Shown here: piece after piece, positions 9,171 to 18,656 of the stretch | How positions within the stretch are numbered: position 1 is the first letter of the stretch | Layout of the letters: each line of letters starts with the position of its first letter | NCBI GenBank assembly: GCA_049999725.1 | Contig: JBNGIS010007547.1 | Span: 1 to 22,377 of the forward strand | DNA: 22,377 nt | Reading direction: 5' to 3' | Source: Haplomitrium mnioides | Taxonomy: Eukaryota; Marchantiophyta; Haplomitriopsida; Calobryales | Translations under genes and position numbers: made by a program | Notes under the pieces: generated by a model | Seen by the model: only the letters and a program-made list of their open reading frames with translations | Database searches by the model: none | Told to the model about the DNA's origin: nothing

Positions 9171-9539
9171 GTGCAAGTGTATCAGCTGAGAGTGTTCGGA
9201 GAACACTGTGGTGTGTTATTCTTCAAGTAGAGATGAGATATGGGGGGCTGTGCCAGCGCCGGTGCACTGCATAGTAAGACTCGTCGAGGCTCGAGGGTGG
9301 AGTGGGCTACCTGTAGCTGGTAAAGCTGTCTTCCAGAGGTGGAAGTAAAAGAAACTCTCTTCCTAGCTTGAGGAAGTAAAAGCAGGGCTTCTCGCGAGGG
9401 AAGTTAAAAAAACTATATGGAGAGGAGGGTGTGTGGGTTGCTGAGCTGCAGTTGTAAGGCAGCGGGATTCACAAGGGAAGTATAATCAGTTAGAATTCTA
9501 GAGGGCCTTCAAGGACTCTGTTTTCTCTTGCATATATTG

Positions 9540-9547
9540 TATATAAG
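9540..9547 (+). promoter_or_regulatory. Candidate TATA box, inner 5' LTR
   Basis: TATATAAG lies in a conserved block (CTCTTGCATATATTGTATATAAGTGTTG). It is matched by TATATAAG at 15304-15311 and TATAAAT at 18650-18656 in the other copies, while surrounding bases vary. It would place the start of transcription near 9570 and leave R-U5 of about 590 bp. Confidence 0.6.
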
Positions 9548-9646
9548 TGTTGTCCATATATGTGTAGTTAGATTTCCTTTCTGCATGTGTGTCCTCTTGA
9601 TTTGTTAGATTAGTGGACATCAGATCTGTTGAGCATACCATGGGAA

Positions 9647-9663
9647 CACACTTGAAGGGGGAG
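9647..9663 (+). other. PPT-like 17-mer inside the LTR
   Basis: CACACTTGAAGGGGGAG is identical to the 17 bases at 12013-12029 that form the real polypurine tract. It recurs at 15411-15427, and in part (CTTGAAGGGGGAG) at 18761-18773. A second purine block, GAGAGGGGGAGTCCAG, follows at about 9790. Confidence 0.75.
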
Positions 9664-10165
9664 TCCAATCCCTTGATACAAGTCTAGTATCATGGGGGTG
9701 AATGCTCTCTATTCCTGATATGTTTGCATAGTTAAGAATTAGTGCAGCTTAGGATAGTTAGGATAATCTACTTCAGCTCTGTGACAACCCTGAGAGGGGG
9801 AGTCCAGCCTTTTGTAGTGTTCAGTTGTGCAGGTCACCAGCACCATTCTGCCCAAGCACAAAAAAGGTGGCAGGGCCTAAGTCATTGGTACCTAGGAATA
9901 AAGAGGAAGAATTGCACAAATCACAACTGGGTTGAATGGATGTGGACCTGAGAGTACTGAATGTCTGACTTGAGTGTGTGAAGAAGAAGAGAGAGAAGAG
10001 CATACCAGGCTTGTAAGGAGAGGAAGAGTCCTTAAGGTCTGAAAGTGGTAACAAGCAAGGGGCCATCTCAGAAAAGAACCTAAAAGCTCGAAAACACGTC
10101 CTTCTCTGCCTTGAAACAGGGCCTGAAAAGGTAAAGCCTAGAAATAGGAGAGCGACATATATTTT

Positions 10166-10184
10166 TGGTGCTAGAAGGAGGGCC
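10166..10184 (+). other. Candidate primer binding site, inner element
   Basis: TGGTGCTAGAAGGAGGGCC begins 8 nt after the LTR end (GCGACA). A TGG start is required to pair with the CCA tail of a tRNA primer, and the spacer TATATTTT resembles that of plant gypsy elements. I cannot name the tRNA with certainty. Confidence 0.6.
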
Positions 10185-10376
10185 AAGGGTTTGAAAAAAC
10201 CTGAGACCAACCCAAACCAAAAAGACCACTTTGTGCACAAGAGACTCAAGTCAGTTTGTGAGAAGGTTACTTTTGAGAAATAGAGAAACTGGATGTGAGT
10301 CTGTTGAGGAAGAGTGGCCGGTAGAAGAGGCCAAGTTATCATATTTGGGAGGAGTGAAGTTCCCTCAACTGGAAAA

Positions 10377-12065
10377 ATGGGCCATGGCCATGGGAGAAGG
10401 AAAAGACGGGCTAAGCATATGTCAAGATATTCTTCAGATGGTTCAAGCAGCAATGAAGACACAGAAGAGAGCTCTACATCTACCGTGGAAAGTGACAGTG
10501 ACTCCTCTAGCAGCAGCTCTGATGAACTGAGATCTTCGAGAAAGAAGGAGCAAAAGCAGAAGCAAATGATCAAAAGGGCTACCAAGGGAGAGAATGCTCG
10601 CTTAGCAGAATTGAGCTCAAAAATGGAGGTACTGCAGACCCTCCTTTCGAGCCTCATGCCAAATCTTCAGAGAGCTGAACAATCAGATGAATGGGTTGCA
10701 ACAGGACCACCGAAGAAAATTGTTATGGTGTGATGGAATTGTGGCCAGCCTGGACATGTTTCCCCCAACTGCCCGGAACCATGGGGGCAGAAGTATGAGT
10801 GGCCAATCAAAGTGCATCCCCAGTGTGAAGAGGAGGAAGCAGTCTAGATGAAGGAGGAGACCTCTGCCTCAGAGGAGTGTGGTCATGGAAAAGCCAAAGC
10901 TAAATCCAAGTCTCACCGGAAGAGCAAGAGCCAAAAGAGGCAGAAGGGTAAGAAGGGTATGAATCAAGTGTGGTCATCCATGAGCTATTCTGAATACGAG
11001 GCAACATACTCCACTTGGTTCTACCAGACACAAACTGAGGAGAAGGCAGATGGTGAGGACCTGAGGCATGTCTTGGAGCAGCAATCACGAGGCGATCCAA
11101 TTGAGCTCCAAGAGGCGGAAGCATCCCTAGTCGTGGTGCAAGATCTCTTGAATTACGACATTCAAGCGGAGGCGGAGGAATCAAGACCGGAAGAAGAGGA
11201 CTCCGCGCACCAATCAAGGGACCAGGGAAGGGTCCCACTATGGCAAGGAGGAGATGGTGCAACTGAACCTCATTTCCCCCAAGAGGAGGACCCACCGGAA
11301 GACCAATGTCGGTCAAGCCCCGAACCCGAACTGAAAGGGTGGTCGACAACGGTGTACCTGGACATAAAAAGTTATGACGAGAACCTACCACGAGTCGTCA
11401 AGTTACAGCCTCCTCAAGTGGTGGAATATACGACAATGAAAATAATCAGTTGTAGCCCGACGGATTCGAAGGTGTCGGAAGATGAGCCCAATCTCAATTT
11501 AGAGAAGAAGTTCACCTTGATGCAACCCAAGGATCTTGGTGACATGGAAGGAATTGTTACGGGCAGCCTTGTCACCACCAACATTGTATATAATTGCAAA
11601 GTTACAGGCCCGAAGTACAGCACCTTCGTGTATGCTTGTCTGATCAGCAGTTCCCTGTGGGTGTGTGTTGGGCATGGTCCCAAGCCAAGGGAAACAGACC
11701 AGCAAAGGGATCACAAGTCTAAGGGTGGGTACACGATGAAGAAGGGAATGCAGCAAGGCATGTTGTTGCAGAGACCCCATATTCCTCTCAAACCAAAATC
11801 TAGAAGCACGACTTTTGTGTGGGATCCAGGGAAGAGGTTGAGCGAGCAGAATGCGCAGAGGTAAGTTGTTTGTGTGTGTGTGACTGTGTGTTTTGTGGGG
11901 GCGGGGGGGTGTTTCGTGGGGTTGCTTTGCAGGAGTTACAGAGTCAGCCCAGCAACCAACAGCAGAGGCACCAGAGAATTGAGGGAGAAGAGGTGTGTTC
12001 GCGGGGACGCGTCACACTTGAAGGGGGAGTTATGTCAGCCGGTGCTTTGGAGCACTAAAGCTTAA
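10377..12065 (+). CDS. Gag-like zinc-knuckle ORF with probable intron, two stops
   Basis: One frame runs from ATG 10377 (context AAAAATGGG) to 11860, followed by a likely intron (11861-11932) and a second exon 11933-12065. Order: basic start (GRRKRRAKH), Ser/Glu/Asp-rich tract at about residues 19-52, basic stretch, predicted coiled coil at about 70-102 (ENARLAELSSKMEVLQTLL), then a zinc knuckle at 119-132 (xWNCGQPGHVSPNC), a Lys-rich stretch after residue 165, and about 300 residues I cannot assign. The first stop (TGA 10731-10733) sits exactly on the first knuckle Cys; the second is TAG at 10845-10847. Without splicing the frame ends at TAA 11862-11864, made by the donor site. The knuckle and position after the PBS support a Gag role (RNA binding, particle formation), but length and C-terminus are unusual. 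No protease, RT or integrase motif follows. Confidence 0.75.
11861..11932 (+). other. Probable 72-bp intron in the gag-like ORF
   Basis: The donor AG|GTAAGT at 11861 matches the plant consensus, and the acceptor TTGCTTTGCAG|G ends at 11932. The interior is a (TG)n tract and a G-run with no AG before the acceptor's own. Joining the exons keeps the frame (AG + G) and opens 44 further codons up to TAA 12063-12065 in the LTR. The G/T-rich interior is less AT-rich than usual for plant introns. Confidence 0.6.
12013..12032 (+). other. Polypurine tract of the inner element
   Basis: CACACTTGAAGGGGGAGTTA ends directly at the TGTCAG of the 3' LTR. It is the plus-strand primer site in reverse transcription and sets the element's plus orientation. 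It lies inside the proposed second exon. Confidence 0.88.
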
Positions 12066-13580
12066 CGCACAGAATCAGAAGCATCAACGACCCAAATATC
12101 CCTTTGCGAGTGTGAAGGCCTCTCGGGAATAGCTGATTACCTCAAACAGCTGATAAGAGCAGGGCACATGAGTCATGGGAGGGAAACAAGATCATGGCGG
12201 AAGAGAGGAGGAAGGAGAGCAGTGATCGCCAGCCAAGAAAGGGGCCCCATTCTCAATTTCAAAGCAGGCTAGTGGGAATCTGTGGGCCTAAGGAGGATGC
12301 AGGGATGGGAGCTGGGGAGAAGGAATAGAGCAGCCACCCATGGCCAGGCGATCGCAGGAGGAAGAAGAAGGGATCAACAACAAGGAAGCCCGAAGACACT
12401 CCGAAGAAAGGCAGATCGCGGGGGTCCTACAGCGGCCATAAATCGGGAAGCAAGCATCAGGAGCTGACAGGAGGAGGTGAGATCGTCACGAGGACGAGCA
12501 AGGCCAGGGAAGAGGGATGCCTCCATCCCGCAAGCAAGAGCGAGCCCTACAGAGGCCGATCGAACGCTCCATCCGAGTCGGTAAGTCCTGGCGGAAGAGT
12601 GGAGTCCCCGAAAGGTCCCGCAAGATTCCACGGAAATGTGGCGTCTCCAGAGCCTTTGCGGGATTCCACGGACGACGTGGAGGCACCATGAGGCCCTCGA
12701 ATCTGCGGACAGACGCCTCCCTAAGTGGGGAGCCCACTTAACGGGGTTCCGATCTGTCTTACGACGTGGGACACCCCGGTTTAGAGGGATTCGCTAGGAG
12801 CCCAACAGGGGAGCAAGGAGGAGGGCTCGAAACAACAACTTATTGCAGGTTTGGCCAAAGGAAATCAGCAGAGTGCCGGAAGGGTGATTTATTGAAGATC
12901 CGAGAGGAGGAGGAGCGCGGAAGCCGAAGAGGCGACCTAGCGCAGATTCGCCAAGAGGAAACACAAAGGAGAGCCAAAAGGGGGACTGATCACTGATCTG
13001 TTTGAACAAGAGCGAGTGAAGGCGAAAAGGCAACTTGTCGGCGAACCGGTTCGAACGACGGGCATCAGTGGCAAAGCGGTGACCCAGTGCAAACCGTCCA
13101 ACGAAAAGAAGGCTGAGCCAAAAGGGCGATATGGCGCCTATCCGGTGGGGGGAAACGAAAGGCACAATGAAAGAACGATATGTCGGCGAATCGGCGAGCG
13201 AGATAAGAGCGGCCGGAAAACGAAGCTAACGCTTGTGCGACCGACGGAGGAGCTACCGACACCGAAAGGGTGACACTTTGCCGCTTCGGCATCCAAAGAG
13301 GTCAAAGTTTGATGGGGTGCGGCGGAAAGTTTGAAAGGGGCGAACGGTCCGAAAGGGCTTAGTAGTTCTTATAATGAGCTTTTGAAAGTGTTAACGAAGC
13401 TAGCCTCAAGCGCGTATAGTTCTTACTTCGAAGGTACGTCAAAATGACGACATGGACATCGTTCTTATTCGGCGAGCAGGGGAAGTCCGCTGCGGTTCTA
13501 CGGATGACGTGGTGAGCGTAGAGAGTCCGCGGGAGGCTTCGGAAACGTGGCGCGCTGAGGAGCTTGGAGGTGTTTCCGAA

Positions 13581-13931
13581 GGTCAACTTTGGAAGAAGGG
13601 TCCGCACGACGGTCCACCTACCCCTTTGCGGGGCGGCGCCCTTCGGATGATGTGGCGCCTTGGAAAGCGCTTAGGGTTCCGTGGGTCAACATAGAAAGGA
13701 GGTCAACTCGACGGTCAGCCTACACCTTGCAGGGCGGCGTCGGACGGCGGCCTTCGGAAGACGTGGCGACTCCAAGGACCTCGAGGCAATTCACGGGACA
13801 CGCGGCACTTGGAGAGGAGTTCACTTGACCTCAGGCACTCACTGGTCAGCTTTGGAGGAAGAGTTCAGCGCGACGGTCAGCCTACCCCTTGCGGGGCGAC
13901 GTCGAATGGCGGTGTACCAGATGACGTGGCA
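13581..13931 (+). repeat. Three ~88-bp U3 repeats with ACGTGGC boxes (3' LTR)
   Basis: Units start at 13581, 13684 and 13844 (GGTCAAC, GGTCAAC, GGTCAGC). The boxes are ATGTGGC (about 13650), ACGTGGC (13761-13767) and ACGTGGC (13924-13930). A further ACGTGGC lies upstream at 13545-13551. The first unit is about 12 bp shorter than in the 5' LTR. Confidence 0.78.
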
Positions 13932-14344
13932 TGAGGAGAAGAAAGAAGCATCTACGAGGGGATCTAAGGAGATTCTTTGGAGTCGGTTCCATGGGGCACT
14001 GTGGAACCCGATTCCGAAGCGCCTCTTCGGACTTGCTCCTAAGGGAATTTGCGGAATCCCTTCCCACGAGATTCCTCGGGGCTCTTCGTCGAAGTGACCG
14101 TTGTTCTTGGATTTTCCTCGACCAACTACTGGACACGCAGCGCTTCCTCCCATCCCGTGGTAACTGGATTACCAAACAGTGAAGCCATGCGTCGTCGTCC
14201 CCTGTTTTGAGCTAACGAGGATAACAACCTTTCGTGGGATCGGACGTCAGGGGGCAGCGCGCAATGGGAGTATAGATCGTTTCTCATCGAACTCTTCAAG
14301 GTGATGCACGGGAAATTGTTGGAGATCTAGCGTTGCGGGGCACG

Positions 14345-14935
14345 AGATTCGCGTATGGTAAGGCATGGCGATAATTCAGTGAAGGCTACGTGAAGCAGAG
14401 TTACTAGCTCTAGGGGGCCGGGGGGATTCGGAGGTGGACTGGAGGGGCGCCGAGTGTTGCAGAGTAGGGAGCTCTGGATGCTCGGGCGATCCAAGTGAAC
14501 TCGTCCTTGCCGGTGGACCACAACGGAGGGTTACTGATACGATAGCTGGAAGGAGTTTTCGGTCGGTTGAGAACTATGGAGAGGTTGTTGGGTAGGGAGC
14601 TTGGAGTCGTCTCGCCCTTTCACAAGCAATTGCGGGGCGATAGTGATAGTAAGAAAGGGGAATTGCGCATGGTAAGGCAAGGCGATAATTCATTGAAAGC
14701 TACGTGAAGTAGAGTTACTAGCTCTAGGGGGCCAGGGGTATTCAGAGGTGGACTGGAGGGGCGCCGAGTGTTGTAGAGTAGGGAGCTCTGGATGCTCGGG
14801 CGATCCATGTGAACTCGTTTTTGCCGGTGGACCAAAGCGGAGGGTTACTGATACGATAGCTAGAAGGAGTTTTCGGTCGGCTGAGAACGAAGGAGAGGCT
14901 ACCGAGTAGGGAGCTTGGAGTCTCTCGGCATTCTC
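14345..14935 (+). repeat. Two-unit ~315-bp tandem repeat (3' LTR)
   Basis: ATTCGCGTATGGTAAGGC at 14347 and AATTGCGCATGGTAAGGC at about 14662 begin two collinear units, matching 8579-9170. Confidence 0.85.
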
Positions 14936-15303
14936 TTGTGCAAGTGCATTAGCCCAGAATGTTCGGAGAACACTGTGGTGTGTTATTCTTCAAGTGGAGC
15001 TGAGAGGGGGGCTGTGCCAGTGCCAGTGCACTGCATAGTAAGACTCGTCGAGGCTCGAGGGTGGAGTGGGCTACCTGTAGTTGGTAAAGCTGTCTTCCAG
15101 AGGTGGAGGTAAAAGAAACTCTCTTCCTAGCTTGAGGAAGTAAAAGTAGGGCTTCTCGCGAGGGAAGTTAAAAAAACTATATGGAGAGGAAGGTGTGTGG
15201 GTTGCTGGGCTGCAGTTGTAAGGCAGCGGGATTCACAAGGGAAGTATAATCAGTTAGAATTCCAGAGGGCCTTCAAGGACTCTGTTTTCTCTTGCATATA
15301 TTG

Positions 15304-15311
15304 TATATAAG
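15304..15311 (+). promoter_or_regulatory. Candidate TATA box, inner 3' LTR
   Basis: TATATAAG stands at the same LTR position as 9540-9547. In a 3' LTR it could drive read-out transcription into the DNA to the right. Confidence 0.5.
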
Positions 15312-15919
15312 TGTTGTCCATATATGTGTAGTTAGATTTTCTTTTTGCATATGTGTCCTCTTGATTTGTTAGATTAGTGGACATCGGATCTGTTGAGCAT
15401 ACCTTGGGAACACACTTGAAGGGGGAGTCCAATCCCTTGACACAAGTCTGGTTTCCTGGGGGTGAATGCTCTCTGTTCCTGATATGTTTACATAGTTAGG
15501 AATTAGTGCAGCTTAGGATAGTTAGGATAATCTACTTCAGCTCTGTGACAACCTTGAGAAGAGGAGTCCAGCCTTTTGTAGTGTTCAGTTGTGCAGGTCA
15601 TCAACACCATTCTGCCCAAGCACAAATAAGGTGGCAAGGCCTAAGTCATTGGGTCATAGGAATAATGAGGAAGAATCGCACAAATCACAACTGGGTTTAA
15701 TGGATGTGGATCTGAGAGTTATGAATGTCTGACTTGAGTGTGTGAAGAAGAAGAGAGAGAAGAGTCCCATACCTATAAGGAAAGGAAGAGTCCTTAAGGT
15801 TTGAAACAGGTAACTGGCAAGGAGCCATCTCAGAAAAGAACCTGAAAGCCCGAAAACATGTCCTTCTCTGCCTCGAAACAAGGCCTGAAAAGGTTAAGCC
15901 CAGAAACAGGAGAGCGATA

Positions 15920-15924
15920 GCCAA
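15920..15924. repeat. Target site duplication GCCAA, right copy
   Basis: This is the partner of GCCGA at 6025-6029, with one CpG-type change. The interrupted solo LTR resumes at TCGAAC right after it. Confidence 0.8.
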
Positions 15925-16916
15925 TCGAACACTCCATTCGAGTCTGCGAGTCCTGGCAGAAGAGTGGAGTTCCCGAAAGGTCTCGCGAGATTCCATGGAA
16001 ACGTGGTGGCAAAAGGAGGCGTGCAAATCTGCGGACAAGCGCCTCCCTAAGTGGGGAGCCAACTTAACCGGGTTCCGATCCGTCTCACAATGTGGGGTTC
16101 CCGGTTAAGAGGGATCCGCGAGGGAACCAACAGGGGATCAAGGATGAGGGTATGAAACAACTACTTATCAAGGATCTAGCCGAAGGAAAACGGGAGAGTG
16201 CCCGAAGGACAATATATTGGAGATCCGAGCGGAAGAGGAGCGTGGAAGCCAAAGGGACGACTTAGCGCAGATCCATCAAAAGGAAACACAGAGGAGAGCC
16301 AAAAGGGGAACATATCACCGAATTGGCCGAATAAGAGCGAGTGAAGGCAAAAAGATGACTCATAGGCGACTCGGTTCAAACAATGCACATCAGTGATGAA
16401 ACGGTGACCCATCGCAAACCGTCCAACGGGAAGAAGGCTGAGCCAAAAGGGCAATATGGCGTCTATCCGGTGGGGGGAAATGAAGGACATGGCGAAAGGA
16501 TGATCTATCGGCAAATCAGCAAGCGAGATGAGGGTGGCCAGAAAATGAAGCTAATGCCGGTGCGATCGACGGAGGAGCTAGCGGCGCCAAAAGGATGACT
16601 CTTTGCCACTTCGACAACCAGAAGGGTGAAAGTTCGACGGGATGCGACAGACATCTGAAAGTTTGAAATGGGTGAATATTTCGAAAGGGCATTGTAGTTC
16701 TTATATCGAGCTTTCAGAAGTGTTAACGAAGATAGCCTCGGGCGAGCGCGTAGTTCTTACTTCGAAGGTATGACAAAATGGCGACATCGGCACAGTTCTT
16801 ATTCGGTGAGCATGGGAAGTCCGCAGTGGCTCTACAGATGACGTGGCGAGCGCAGAGAGTTCGTAGGAGGGCTTCGGAAACGTGGCGTGCTGGGGATGCT
16901 TGGTAAGGTTTCTGAA

Positions 16917-17269
16917 GGTCAACTTCGGAAGAAGAGTCTGCGCAACGGTTCGTCTACCCCTTTGCGGGGTGGCGTCGGACAGCTGCCTTTGGACGATGTG
17001 GCACATTGAGAAGCGCATAAGGGGTTCCGAGGGTCAACCTTGGAAGGAAGTCAGTCGACGGTTAGCCTACCCCCTTGCGGGGCGGCATCGGACGGCGCCT
17101 TTTGGAGGACATGGCAACTCCAAGGACCCCGAAGCAACTCACGGGACACGTGGCGCAAGGAGAGGAGTCCATCGGACCTCAAGCAACATTCGGGTCAACT
17201 ACAGAAGGAGAGGTCAGCGCGATGGTCAGCCTACCCCATTGTGGGGCGGTGCAGCGGACGACATGGCGC
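16917..17269 (+). repeat. Three ~88-bp U3 repeats (solo LTR)
   Basis: GGTCAAC starts are at 16917, 17032 and 17193. The unit-end boxes have decayed (GATGTGGCAC, GACATGGCA, GACATGGCG), but ACGTGGC survives at 16841-16847 and 16880-16886, and a full G-box CACGTGGC lies at 17147-17154 between units 2 and 3. Confidence 0.75.
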
Positions 17270-17686
17270 GAGGAGAAGAAAGAGGGATCTACGGGGGAAT
17301 CTGTGGAGATTCTGTGGAAAGGGTTCCATGGGGCACTTCGGAACTCGATTCCAAAGAGCCTCTTTGGACTTGGTTCTGCCGGAATCTGTGGAATCTCTTC
17401 TCGCAAGATTCCTCGGAGCTCCCCGTAAAATTACCGTTGTACTTGTCTTTCTCAATCAATCGATGGGACACGCGGCTTGATTTCTCATTCCGTTATAACT
17501 GGATTAACAGGAGAAGGAGCCACACGCCACATTCTCCCACTTCGAGCTCAATGGCCATAACGACTATTCATCGGATCAAACTTCAGGGGATCAGCGCTCG
17601 CATGGAGTATACATCACTTGCCTTCGATTATGTTCAAGTTGATGTACGAGCAATTGGTGTTTGCGATTGCGATGCGAGGCACGAGA

Positions 17687-18275
17687 ATCGCGCATGGTAA
17701 GACATGGGTGAAGATTTCAGTGAGGAATTGCATGAAGCGGGTGTACTAGCTCCAAGGGGCCAGGGGGATTCAGAGGTGGACTAGAGGGGCGCCGAGAATC
17801 GCAGAGTATAGAGCTTTGGATGCTCAGGTGATCTAGGTGAACTCGTCCTTGCTGGTGGACCAGAGCGGAGGTGAACCGATACGTTAGTTCGAAGGAATTC
17901 TTGGTCTGCCGAGAACTAAGGAGAGGCTGCCAAGTGAGGAGCTTGAAGTCGTCTCGGCGTTTTACGGGCGATTGCGGGGCACCACAGCGATAGGAAGGAA
18001 GGGGAATCGCGTATGGTAAGGCAGGGGTGAGGATTCAGTGAGGAGCTACGTGAAGCAGGAGTACTCGCTCAAGGGGAACAGTGGGATTTAGAGGAGGACT
18101 GGAGGGGCGCCAAGGATTGCAGAGTAAGGTGCTCTGGATGCTTGGGCGATCCAGGTAACCTCATCCTCGCAGGCGAACCAGGGCAGAGGGTTACTGATAC
18201 AATAGCTTGAAGGGATCCCAACCTGCCGAGACATAAGGAGAGGCTGCCAAGTGAGGAGCTTGGAGTGTCTTGGCA
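17687..18275 (+). repeat. Two-unit ~315-bp tandem repeat (solo LTR)
   Basis: GAATCGCGCATGGTAAG near 17688 and GAATCGCGTATGGTAAG near 18005 start two collinear units, matching those in the other LTR copies. Confidence 0.82.
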
Positions 18276-18649
18276 TTTCCTTGTGCAAGTGCATCAGCCC
18301 AGAGTGTTCGAAAGATACTCTGTTGTGTTTCTTCAAGTGGAACTGAGAGGAGGGAGCTGTGGTAGTGCTTACGCACTGCGTAGGATGACCCGTCGAGGCT
18401 CGAGGGTGGAGTGAGCTACCTGTAGTTGGTAAAGCTGTCTTCCAGATGTGGAAGTCAAAGAAACTCTCTTCCTAGCCAGAGGAAGTAAAAGCAAGGCTTC
18501 TCGCGAGGGAAGTTAAAAAAACTATCTAGAGAGGAGGGTGTGTGGGTTGTTGGGCTGCAAGTTGTAAGGCAGCGGGACTCATAAGGGAATTATCATTTGG
18601 TAGAAATCCAAAGAGCCTTCAAGTACTCTGCTTTCTCTTGCACAAAGTG

Positions 18650-18656
18650 TATAAAT
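18650..18656 (+). promoter_or_regulatory. Candidate TATA box, solo LTR
   Basis: TATAAAT occurs at the conserved position. Surrounding sequence has diverged (CACAAAGTGTATAAATTTG), yet a TATA-like word remains. Confidence 0.45.

Larger units (their letters stand above)
6030..10157 (+). repeat. Inner element 5' LTR (about 4.1 kb)
   Basis: It begins TGTCAGTCGATGCTTTGG and ends GGAGAGCGACA. It is collinear with 12033-15919 throughout, apart from about 240 extra bp at 7148-7390 (FtsH fragment). From left to right it carries a GC-rich U3 with three ~88-bp repeats (7802-8163), a ~315-bp tandem duplication (8579-9170), a TATA box at 9540-9547, a PPT-like 17-mer at 9647-9663 and AATAAA at 9897-9902, which might mark the end of R. 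U3 would be about 3.5 kb and R plus U5 about 0.6 kb. Open frames inside it are not conserved between copies. Confidence 0.9.
6030..15919 (+). mobile_element. Inner giant-LTR retrotransposon, non-autonomous
   Basis: 5' LTR 6030-10157, internal 10158-12032, 3' LTR 12033-15919. All landmarks of a retrotransposon are present: LTR termini TGTC...GACA, a candidate primer binding site starting TGG at 10166, a gag-like ORF, and a polypurine tract touching the 3' LTR. The internal region is only about 1.9 kb and encodes no protease, RT, RNase H or integrase, so it depends on another element's enzymes. Long LTRs with little coding content resemble the class called LARDs, though retention of a gag-like ORF is not typical for them. 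In one stretch (8574-8817 against 14341-14585) I counted 9 differences in about 245 bases, 8 of them transitions; other stretches differ more, so the insertion is old. Confidence 0.9.
12033..15919 (+). repeat. Inner element 3' LTR (3.9 kb)
   Basis: It begins TGTCAGCCGGTGCTTTGG and ends GGAGAGCGATA, where the expected CA has become TA. It is collinear with 6030-10157 minus the FtsH fragment. It contains the U3 repeat array (13581-13931), the ~315-bp duplication (14345-14935), TATATAAG at 15304-15311 and the PPT-like 17-mer at 15411-15427. At the AATAAA position of the 5' LTR it has AATAAT (about 15660). Confidence 0.9.

Noticed and set aside
9821-10657. 278-codon minus-strand open frame
   Set aside because: It is antisense to the leader and Ser/Glu-rich start of the gag-like ORF; its Leu/Ser-rich product is the mirror of that low-complexity sequence, and no domain is seen.
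16882-17700. 272-codon plus-strand open frame in the solo LTR
   Set aside because: It lies in GC-rich U3 repeats. The matching positions in the other LTR copies (about 7770-8600 and 13550-14360) are broken into different frames, so it is not under coding selection.
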